Shown here: piece after piece, positions 5,909 through 10,868 of the stretch
How the letters are laid out: the number at the start of each line of letters is the position of its first letter
Numbering within the stretch: the stretch's first letter is position 1
DNA from: Fimbriiglobus sp.
Lineage (GTDB): Bacteria; Planctomycetota; Planctomycetia; Gemmatales; Gemmataceae
DNA length: 10,868 bases
Assembly (NCBI GenBank): GCA_025352585.1
Contig: JANXTD010000627.1
Location: 1 to 10,868 of the forward strand
Direction of reading: 5' to 3'
The notes under the pieces: model-generated
Told to the model about the DNA's origin: nothing
The model's database searches: none
What the model saw: the letters and a program-made list of their open reading frames with translations, nothing else
Made by a program: the position numbers and the translations under genes

Positions 5909-6819
5909 GGCCGCTCCGCGAGCAACTCCGCCGCGCCCTCGCCCAGCAGCAGCGCCGCGAGTTCTTGCCCCACGGCCAGCGGGGCGTCGGCCGGGCCGCT
6001 GTGCGTCGCGGCGACGCGGCGGCTGCCGGCGAGGTTCAGCACCGACCCGCGCAGCGTCAACACGGCGTCGCGCACGACCGACGTGGCCCCGATCGGCACC
6101 AGGCAGCCGCCGCCCAGCGCCCACAACATCGTCCGCTCCGCCAGGACGCGGGCCATCGTGTCGGGGTGCGTCAGGCCGCCGGCGAGGTGGGCCGTGTCGC
6201 CATCCGCGGCGCGGCACTCCAGCCCGATCGCCCCCTGCCCCACGGCCGGCAGCATCCAGTCTTGCGGCAGCAGTTCGGTGACCCGCCCCGCCAGCCCCAG
6301 CCGCGTCAACCCCGCCTCGGCGAGCACGATCGCGTCGAGGTTCTGCGCGTCGAGCTTGCGCAGCCGCGTCTCGACGTTGCCGCGCAACTCGACGAGCCGC
6401 AAGTCCGGCCGGCGGTTCAGGAGTTGCGCGCGGCGGCGCAGGCTACTCGTGCCGACGGTGGCACCTTGCGGCAGGTCGGCGAAGCGGGCGAAGCGCGTCG
6501 AGACGAAGGCGTCGCCGGTCGCCCCTCGCTCGGGCACCGCCGCGAGGACGAGGTCGGCGTTGGGGTTGGTCGGCAAGTCTTTGAGGCTGTGGACGGCGAC
6601 ATCGACGCGGCCGTCGAGCAGCGCCGTCTGGATCGCCTTGGTAAAAACGCCGAAGCCGCCCATCGCGCTCAGCGCACTCGCCTGGTCGCGGTCTCCGTCA
6701 GTCTCGATGACGACGAGTTCGACCGGCCGCGCCGCGGCGACCGCCAGCCGCGACTGGACGTAGTGGGCCTGCCAGAGGGCGAGGGCACTGCCGCGGGTGC
6801 CGAGTCGGAGTGGTGTCAT
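5902..6819 (-). CDS. hemC: Hydroxymethylbilane synthase (porphobilinogen deaminase), 305 aa
   Basis: HemC joins four porphobilinogen molecules into hydroxymethylbilane in the cytoplasmic tetrapyrrole (heme) pathway. The whole enzyme is visible: LRLGTRGSALALWQ at the N-terminus, KDLPT with catalytic Asp81 (HSLKDLP, 77-83), VGTSSLRRRAQL (122-133) and LRGNVETRL with the cofactor-binding arginines (145-153), LPAVGQGAIGLE (190-201), and LGGGCLVPIGA, where Cys239 carries the dipyrromethane cofactor. At 305 residues it has normal family length. No Shine-Dalgarno sequence precedes the ATG. A TACCAT box (6826-6831) ends six bases before the start, which would suit a leaderless transcript, and a three-codon upstream frame (6816-6827) overlaps the start as ATGA. 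No other heme gene is in the window. The TPM-domain gene lies 75 bases upstream on the same strand, with a GC hairpin between them. Confidence 0.97.
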   Translation of the reverse strand: MTPLRLGTRGSALALWQAHYVQSRLAVAAARPVELVVIETDGDRDQASALSAMGGFGVFTKAIQTALLDGRVDVAVHSLKDLPTNPNADLVLAAVPERGATGDAFVSTRFARFADLPQGATVGTSSLRRRAQLLNRRPDLRLVELRGNVETRLRKLDAQNLDAIVLAEAGLTRLGLAGRVTELLPQDWMLPAVGQGAIGLECRAADGDTAHLAGGLTHPDTMARVLAERTMLWALGGGCLVPIGATSVVRDAVLTLRGSVLNLAGSRRVAATHSGPADAPLAVGQELAALLLGEGAAELLAERPA

Positions 6820-6840
6820 GCAGACATGGTAGAAACGGCG

Positions 6841-6867
6841 CGGGCGGCCGGGGAAGCCGACCGCCCG
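6841..6867 (-). terminator. GC-rich hairpin between the TPM gene and hemC
   Basis: The 27 bases fold into an 11-pair stem (one G-T wobble) with a five-base loop, starting 27 bases past the TPM stop. On the minus strand it is followed by CGCCGTTTCT, only a weak T-run. It is preceded there by five T, so in the plus direction it would be followed by A, not T. It most likely ends or attenuates the TPM transcript before hemC. Confidence 0.45.
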
Positions 6868-6894
6868 AAAAAGTGCTTGGCCACGGCAGGGGCG

Positions 6895-8004
6895 TTACCA
6901 GTCGCCGCCGCCGGAGCCGCCGCCGCCGCCGAAGTCAGAACCTCCGCCGCCGAAGTCGCCGCCGCCGGAGTCGCCGCCGCCGAAGTCGCCCGAACTCCCG
7001 CCGGTGTCGCCGCCACTGAAGTCGCCACCGCCACTGTCGCCGCCGCCGTTGTAGTCGCCGGCCCCGGTGTCCCCGGTGTTGCCCGAGTCGCCGTAGCCGC
7101 CACTCGACCCCATCGAGTCGTTGGAGTGGCTGTTGCCGCCCAGGAAGTTGTTGTAGAGGTAGTTGCCGGCGACCGCGCCGAGCATGCCGCCGAGGAGGCC
7201 CGTCATGAGTCCGCCGCCGGCCCCCATGCCGCCGCCCCCGCCGCCCATGCCGCCGCCGTAGTTGCCGCCGCCCCCGCCCCCGCCGCCGCCCATCATCATG
7301 CGGACGACGCCGATGACGAGCCAGATGCCGAGCAGTGCGACGATGCCGATGCAGACATAAGTCATGACGCTGGTCCCCTTGGTTTCCGCGGCGTTGTTAG
7401 CCGGCGCGTTGGCACGCCGACCGTTCTGGTTCGCCGGGAGGGTCGTGTCCTTCAACTGGTCGGCGACGAAGTTGACGCTTTCGAGCAACGCCGCGTCGTG
7501 CCGCGCCAACTTGGCGGCGCTGTCCTCGCCCGCGCCCGGCTTGAAGCCGGCGACGAACTTGTCGCGCACGGTGCGCAAGTCCTTGTCGTCGAAGCCGCGC
7601 TTGACTTCCGTCCGCCGGTCGTCGATCGCCCGGACGGTCGAGCCTTCCATGCTGATGAAGACCAGCACGTCGGGCTTGCCGCTCGACCGGGCGACCTCCT
7701 CGGCCCATTCGCGGAAGAACCGGTCCTTGTCCTGCTTGTCTTTCGCCGCCTCGAAGGCCGCGCGCTTGCCCTCGGGGACCTTGCCGAACGTGACGACGGC
7801 CAGCTTGGTCGGGGCCTGGAAGGTGACGGCCTCGAAGGCGTCCTCGGCCTTACGGATGCCGTCGGCGGTGAAGACGCTGCCGTTGTCCTTGACCGTCAGG
7901 GTGCCCTTCTCGGACGCGCCGGCGGTGCCGGGGCTGGCGACGCTCGCGGCCGCGGCGACGACGCTCCACAGGGCGAGTCGGAGCCACTTCGAGCAACAAG
8001 TCAT
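6895..8004 (-). CDS. TPM-domain membrane protein with Gly/Asp-rich tail, 369 aa
   Basis: This belongs to the TPM (TLP18.3/Psb32/MOLO-1, YgcG-like) family. The ATG at 8004 has GGAG seven bases upstream and starts a signal peptide ending near GTAGA-S (about residue 30). The TPM domain spans about 33-190 and shows its usual elements: VFTADGIRKAEDAFEAV, LAVVTFG, FFREWAEEV, DVLVFISMEGSTVRA, and FDDKDLRTVRDKF followed by DAALLESVNFV. A transmembrane helix lies at about 213-237. After it come a poly-Gly stretch (239-263), a second small-residue hydrophobic segment (266-287) and a long Gly/Asp/Ser tail (288-369) ending GGGDW. TPM proteins often end in a Gly-rich tail with a final Trp; here Asp replaces many of the usual Ser/Phe positions. 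The TPM domain should face the periplasm. In plants a TPM protein acts as a thylakoid phosphatase, but the bacterial role is unclear. It is divergent from the DUF1501 gene and lies upstream of hemC. Confidence 0.92.
   Translation of the reverse strand: MTCCSKWLRLALWSVVAAAASVASPGTAGASEKGTLTVKDNGSVFTADGIRKAEDAFEAVTFQAPTKLAVVTFGKVPEGKRAAFEAAKDKQDKDRFFREWAEEVARSSGKPDVLVFISMEGSTVRAIDDRRTEVKRGFDDKDLRTVRDKFVAGFKPGAGEDSAAKLARHDAALLESVNFVADQLKDTTLPANQNGRRANAPANNAAETKGTSVMTYVCIGIVALLGIWLVIGVVRMMMGGGGGGGGGNYGGGMGGGGGGMGAGGGLMTGLLGGMLGAVAGNYLYNNFLGGNSHSNDSMGSSGGYGDSGNTGDTGAGDYNGGGDSGGGDFSGGDTGGSSGDFGGGDSGGGDFGGGGSDFGGGGGSGGGDW
6898..7050 (-). repeat. Low-complexity Gly/Asp coding repeat
   Basis: This stretch encodes residues 319-369 of the TPM protein as degenerate copies of GGGD or GGGDF/GGGDS separated by Ser and Gly. 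At DNA level it is a run of GCC/GCCG-like units interrupted by gtcgcc and agtcgcc, so it is prone to slippage. A second poly-Gly run lies at 7216-7290. Length differences between strains would be expected here. Confidence 0.7.
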
Positions 8005-8072
8005 CGGGGTTCTCCAGGTGGGCGTGACGGGCGTTCCGAAGGTTCGCCCGCAGCAAGCACAATGCCAAGCAC

Positions 8073-8078
8073 ACTATA
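8073..8078 (-). promoter_or_regulatory. -10 box candidate for the TPM gene
   Basis: On the minus strand this reads TATAGT, five of six matches to the sigma-70 -10 box, 68 bases before the TPM start. No TTGACA-like element lies at the right distance upstream because that stretch is nearly all G and C, so an alternative sigma factor or an activator may be involved. Confidence 0.3.
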
Positions 8079-8191
8079 CGGGGGCTGGGCGGGCCGGGAC
8101 GAACCGAATGCGACGCCGCCGGGCTATTCGCCGCCGGCGACGCGATCTTGAGGCGGGACCCGGCGACGAGCCCGCTCGCCGGGGAATCGCG

Positions 8192-8220
8192 TTGCTTCGC
8201 GGCCGGCTCCGTGCGACAAT
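8192..8220 (+). promoter_or_regulatory. Promoter candidate for the DUF1501 gene
   Basis: TTGCTT (8192-8197), 17 bases, then GACAAT (8215-8220). The -10 box matches four of six positions and the -35 box three. A start near 8227 would leave a leader of about 53 bases before the ATG at 8280. Confidence 0.3.
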
Positions 8221-8279
8221 TCACTCCCTGCCGACACGGCCCGCCGACCGCGGGTTCCCGTCCCGCCGAGGATGACCCG

Positions 8280-9605
8280 ATGACCGCACCCCTGCGCACC
8301 CGCCGCGACCTGCTGCGCGCCGGCACCCTCGCGCCGTTCGGCCTGGGCCTCAGCCAACTCCTCGCCGCACCGACCGCCGGCCACGCCGCCCCGAAGGCCA
8401 AGGCGAAGTCGGTGATCCTGCTGTTCATGTGGGGCGGGCCGAGCCACCTCGACACCTGGGACCCCAAGCCCGACGCGCCGGCCGAAGTCCGCGGGGCGTT
8501 CAACTCCATCGCGACGGCGGTGCCGGGCCTGCGCCTCAGCGAGCACCTGCCCAAACTCGCGGCGCGGGCCAAGCAGTTCGCCGTGGTCCGGTCGATGTCG
8601 CACACCGACCCGGCGCACCTCTCGCCAGTCCACCACCTGCTCACCGGCCGGGTCGCGGCCAAGGTCAACTCGGACGCCGACGGCCCCAGCCGCAGTGACG
8701 GGCCGTGCCTCGGCGCGATCTTGCGTAAGCTGTCGCCGGGCCGGGGCGCGATGCCGGCGGCGGTGACGCTGCCGTGGGCCGTGTCGCACCCGGCGGCCCC
8801 CGGCGGGACCGCGCCGGGCCAGAACGCCGGCTGGCTCGGCGCGGGCTTCGACCCCTTCCTGGTCAGCGGCAACCCCAACGCCGCCGACTTCGCCGTGCGC
8901 GGCTTCGGCGTCGGCGGCGAACTGACGGCGGAGCGACTGCAAAGTCGCGCCGCACTCTGCACCGCGCTCGACCACGACGGCGGCAGTTCCGGCGACCTGC
9001 GGGCGCGGGCCTTCGACATGCTGCTCGCGCCCAAGGTGGCGACGGCGTTCGACCTCACGAAGGAAACCCCGGCGACGCGCGACCGCTACGGCCGCCACGC
9101 CCACGGCCAAAGTGTGCTGCTCGCCCGCCGGCTGGTCGAGGCGGGGACGCGGTTGGTCACGGTCAACTGGCCCGACGACGGCCAGTCGTTCTGGGACACC
9201 CACGGCAACAACTTCCCCGCGCTCAAGGACCGGCTCATGCCCCCGGCCGACACCGCCTTCGCGGCACTGCTCGACGACCTGCGCGAGCGCGGCTTGCTCG
9301 ACGAGACGCTGGTCGTCTGGGTCGGCGAGTTCGGCCGTACCCCCCGCGCGGCCAACGGCGGCCGCGAGCACTGGCCGCGCTGTTACACGGCTGTCCTGGC
9401 CGGCGGCGGCGTCCGGGGCGGCACCGTTTACGGGGCCAGCGACAAGATCGGCGCGTACCCCACGGACCGCCCCACCTCCCCGGCCGACCTCACCGCGACG
9501 ATGTACCGCGCGCTCGGCATCGACCCGGACACCAGTGTCACCGACCGCCTCGGCCGCGTGTTGCCGCTGACCGAAGGCCGGCCGCTGACCGACCTCTTCG
9601 GCTGA
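8280..9605 (+). CDS. DUF1501 family protein with twin-arginine leader, 441 aa
   Basis: The ATG at 8280 follows GAGGA by seven bases and gives MTAPLRTRRDLLRAG, a Tat-type leader with the twin arginines at residues 8-9 and a hydrophobic stretch to about Ala30. Upstream in-frame codons back to 8148 would bury this leader and were not used. DUF1501 proteins have an alkaline phosphatase/sulfatase-like fold, and the family landmarks are all present: VILLFMWGGPSHLDTWDPKP (45-64), VRGAFNSIAT, the VVRSMSH block, the VHHLLTG block, VTVNWPDDGQSFWDTHGN (293-310), VVWVGEFGRTPR (345-356), GREHWP (361-366) and a C-terminal RPLTDLF. It is close to the usual length and looks intact. Planctomycete DUF1501 genes are often paired with a DUF1549/DUF1553 cytochrome-type gene; here the neighbours are a TPM gene and a DUF1559 gene, so it stands alone. 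Substrate is unknown. Export as a folded protein to the periplasm is inferred from the leader. Confidence 0.95.
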   Translation: MTAPLRTRRDLLRAGTLAPFGLGLSQLLAAPTAGHAAPKAKAKSVILLFMWGGPSHLDTWDPKPDAPAEVRGAFNSIATAVPGLRLSEHLPKLAARAKQFAVVRSMSHTDPAHLSPVHHLLTGRVAAKVNSDADGPSRSDGPCLGAILRKLSPGRGAMPAAVTLPWAVSHPAAPGGTAPGQNAGWLGAGFDPFLVSGNPNAADFAVRGFGVGGELTAERLQSRAALCTALDHDGGSSGDLRARAFDMLLAPKVATAFDLTKETPATRDRYGRHAHGQSVLLARRLVEAGTRLVTVNWPDDGQSFWDTHGNNFPALKDRLMPPADTAFAALLDDLRERGLLDETLVVWVGEFGRTPRAANGGREHWPRCYTAVLAGGGVRGGTVYGASDKIGAYPTDRPTSPADLTATMYRALGIDPDTSVTDRLGRVLPLTEGRPLTDLFG

Positions 9606-9688
9606 TTGCGGAACTCGCCGCCCCGGTGCGACATCTTACGTTCTGGGCAGATCTTGAACCGCCCCGGCCCCGCCCCGCGCGGATCTCC

Positions 9689-9694
9689 TAAAAT
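9689..9694 (+). promoter_or_regulatory. -10 box candidate for DUF1559 gene C
   Basis: TAAAAT matches five of six positions of a -10 box and is the only AT-rich hexamer in this otherwise GC-rich stretch. It lies 54 bases before the ATG at 9749. No -35 match is seen at 16-18 bases upstream. A start near 9701 would place the hairpin described next at the very 5' end of the transcript. Confidence 0.3.
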
Positions 9695-9699
9695 GACCG

Positions 9700-9718
9700 C
9701 ACTGCTTGTCAGGCAGTG
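9700..9718 (+). other. Stem-loop at the predicted 5' end of the DUF1559 C mRNA
   Basis: CACTGC (9700-9705) pairs perfectly with GCAGTG (9713-9718), with a possible extra T-G wobble inside and a loop of five to seven bases. It follows the TAAAAT box by five bases and lies 30 bases ahead of the start codon. It may stabilise the mRNA 5' end or be an operator dyad. It is too far downstream of the DUF1501 stop, and lacks a T-tract, to be an obvious terminator. Confidence 0.4.
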
Positions 9719-9748
9719 GCGTACCCCCCACCTCGCGAGACCTCACCG

Positions 9749-10705
9749 ATGCCCCGCGCCCGCAAGTCCGGCTTCACGCTAATCGAACTGCTCGTCGTGA
9801 TCGCCATCATCGCCATTCTCATTGGCCTACTCCTGCCGGCGGTCCAGAAGGTCCGTGAAGCGGCCGCGCGGATGACCTGCACGAACAACTTGAAGCAAGT
9901 CTGCCTGGCGTACTTCAACCAGGAGAGTTCTCTGGGCGCGTTCCCGAGTTGCGGCAGCCTCGTCCCCGCCACGACGTTCGGCTGGGGGCTGAATATCCTC
10001 ACCGCGCTGGAGCAAGACAACTTGTACCGCCAGTACGACATCACCAAGCCGTCGTTCGTCGCGGCGGGGGGGCCGGCGGCGAATCAGGCCGTGACGAGTA
10101 CGCGCGTCAAGGGCTTCGTCTGCCCCTCGAACCCTTCTGCGGGGGACACGACGCCGTACAGCTTCACGCTCCCCGGCTACCCGATCACTTGGCAGGCCGC
10201 GTCGGGGGACTACGGCCCCTTACGCGGCGTCGATTCCACCCTGGCCTCGGCGTTACCCGGCTTCCCGACCGGCGACCTGTCCGGCATCCTGCAGAACGAC
10301 AAGGTCGCCCGCATCGCCCAAGTGACCGACGGCCTGTCGAACACCACGCTGATCGTCGAGATCGCCGGCCGTCCCGCCCGCTGGCGGGCCGGCACCAAGG
10401 ACTCGGCCCCGCAGACCTATACCACCGGCGGTGGCGGCTGGAACGACGCCAGCACCGGCAGCGCCGCGCTTTACGGCTCCCCGGCCGACGGGGGCGGCCC
10501 CTGCACCGCGCAGCCGTGCGCGATGTCGCTCGTGCGGACGTGTGTCGTGAACTGCTCGAACGACCTGGGCCTGTACGCCTTCCACACGGGCGTCGCCAAC
10601 GCCGGCATGGGCGACGGCTCGGTGCGCACCATCCGCGCCTCGATCGACGCCCGCGTGCTGGCCGGCCTGGTCACCAAGGCCAACGGCGAAGTCAACGCGG
10701 AGTAG
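9749..10705 (+). CDS. DUF1559 pilin-like exported protein C, 318 aa
   Basis: The ATG at 9749 gives MPRARKSG followed by FTLIELLVV, a minimal prepilin leader with cleavage expected after Gly8 and Glu13 at mature position 5. An in-frame GTG at 9716 would add 11 residues and falls inside a hairpin, so it was rejected. The ribosome site is weak. Landmarks in order: hydrophobic helix (9-30), [18 protein letters not shown], the CPS motif ([10 protein letters not shown]), [13 protein letters not shown], a Gly-rich stretch, the Cys-bearing [15 protein letters not shown] segment and H-X9-DG (His279, Asp289-Gly290), then KANGEVNAE. It is closer to gene A than to gene B, sharing the C-x-x-N-C-[ST]-N segment before YAFH. 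The 5' coding regions of A and C match strongly in protein but differ at many third positions, which argues against recent duplication. It follows the DUF1501 gene after 143 bases and faces the glutathione peroxidase gene with one base between stops. Confidence 0.93.
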   Translation: MPRARKSGFTLIELLVVIAIIAILIGLLLPAVQKVREAAARMTCTNNLKQVCLAYFNQESSLGAFPSCGSLVPATTFGWGLNILTALEQDNLYRQYDITKPSFVAAGGPAANQAVTSTRVKGFVCPSNPSAGDTTPYSFTLPGYPITWQAASGDYGPLRGVDSTLASALPGFPTGDLSGILQNDKVARIAQVTDGLSNTTLIVEIAGRPARWRAGTKDSAPQTYTTGGGGWNDASTGSAALYGSPADGGGPCTAQPCAMSLVRTCVVNCSNDLGLYAFHTGVANAGMGDGSVRTIRASIDARVLAGLVTKANGEVNAE

Positions 10706-10714
10706 GTTACGCCG
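10698..10714. terminator. Small dyad spanning the convergent stop codons
   Basis: CGG (10698-10700) pairs with CCG (10712-10714) and, past one mismatch, GTA (10702-10704) pairs with TAC (10708-10710), leaving a three-base loop centred on 10706, the single base between the two stop codons. It is short and has no T-tract. It is listed mainly because it mirrors the dyads at the other two convergent junctions. Confidence 0.22.
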
Positions 10715-10868
10715 TCACGGGCATCCCCAGCAACTTCCGGATCGCCGACTCCATCCCGGCCGGCGTCGCCGTGGGGCCGTAACGGCGCACGGTCTCGCCG
10801 GCGCGATCGACGAGGAACTTCGTGAAGTTCCACTTCACCGCGCGGGTGCCCAGGGTGCCCGGCGCGGC
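10707..10868 (-). CDS. Glutathione peroxidase family protein, C-terminal 53 aa (partial)
   Basis: The gene runs off the right edge; only its last 53 codons and the TAA stop (10707-10709) are present. The visible protein includes [20 protein letters not shown] followed by [20 protein letters not shown]-x-KFLVD is the hallmark of glutathione peroxidases and supplies the Trp and Asn of the catalytic Cys(Sec)-Gln-Trp-Asn tetrad. The Cys or Sec residue itself lies outside the window, so the catalytic type cannot be told. Bacterial members usually reduce peroxides with thioredoxin rather than glutathione (family knowledge). The Y-GPT-TP segment and C-terminal helix are normal, and there is no sign of decay. 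It is convergent with DUF1559 C. Confidence 0.9.
   Translation of the reverse strand, partial: AAPGTLGTRAVKWNFTKFLVDRAGETVRRYGPTATPAGMESAIRKLLGMPVTA

Noticed and set aside
6898..7050. RTX-type calcium-binding repeats in the TPM tail
   Set aside because: The GGxGxDxUx nonapeptide spacing with its hydrophobic position is not kept; the tail is simply Gly/Asp/Ser-rich.
6898..7290. GCC-rich repeats that at first resemble a CRISPR or satellite array
   Set aside because: The units are codon-phased Gly/Asp/Ser repeats inside an intact gene, with no regular spacers.
5965..8151. Plus-strand frame of 728 codons across hemC and the TPM gene
   Set aside because: It runs antisense through two well-identified genes and contains repetitive Ala/Val runs that mirror the Gly-rich tail of the TPM protein.
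7850..9371. Minus-strand frames of about 400 codons under the DUF1501 gene
   Set aside because: They are antisense to a complete DUF1501 gene with all its motifs, and their composition is Arg/Ala/Gly-rich without recognisable domains.
9716..9748. GTG at 9716 as the start of DUF1559 C
   Set aside because: It would add 11 residues ahead of a compact basic prepilin leader and lies inside the 9700-9718 stem-loop. The ATG at 9749 fits the family better.

Overview
The window is very GC-rich and carries a set of protein families that together are typical of planctomycetes, most likely Gemmataceae (inference from gene content only). The markers are three DUF1559 proteins with type IV pilin-like N-termini and a C-terminal H-X9-DG motif, a DUF1501 protein with a twin-arginine leader, a HEAT-repeat protein with a secretin-N-like domain, and a TPR-like exported protein with a peptidase-MA-like C-terminus. 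I see no tRNA, rRNA, CRISPR array, insertion sequence or integrase, so this looks like an ordinary chromosomal segment.

Layout. Positions 56-226 (+) hold a 56-residue two-helix membrane protein that meets DUF1559 gene A (227-1171, -) stop codon to stop codon. Upstream of A on the minus strand are a small proline-rich lipoprotein (1236-1433) and DUF1559 gene B (1522-2589), so the minus-strand order is B, lipoprotein, A. A 338-base, relatively AT-rich spacer (2590-2927) separates B from an exported protein whose HExxH-like site is degenerate (2928-4106, -). That gene is divergent from a secreted HEAT plus secretin-N-like protein (4380-5885, +), which converges on hemC (5902-6819, -). Upstream of hemC on the same strand is a TPM-domain membrane protein with Gly/Asp-rich tails (6895-8004, -). 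A divergent spacer leads to the DUF1501 gene (8280-9605, +) and DUF1559 gene C (9749-10705, +). The right edge holds the C-terminal 53 residues of a glutathione peroxidase (10707-10868, -).

How the genes relate. Apart from hemC (tetrapyrrole synthesis) and the glutathione peroxidase (peroxide detoxification), nearly every product has an export signal, lipobox or membrane segment, so the neighbourhood is dominated by cell-envelope proteins. B, lipoprotein and A could form one transcription unit. The other genes mostly look singly transcribed, with candidate promoters in the divergent spacers. All three convergent junctions are extremely tight (0, 16 and 1 bases between stop codons), and each carries a small dyad that could serve as a two-way terminator.

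I did not find a convincing new defence, mobile or biosynthetic system. The observations most worth a second look are the apparent pseudo-peptidase, the HEAT/secretin-N-like protein divergent from it, the DUF1559-lipoprotein-DUF1559 cluster and the dyads at the convergent stops.
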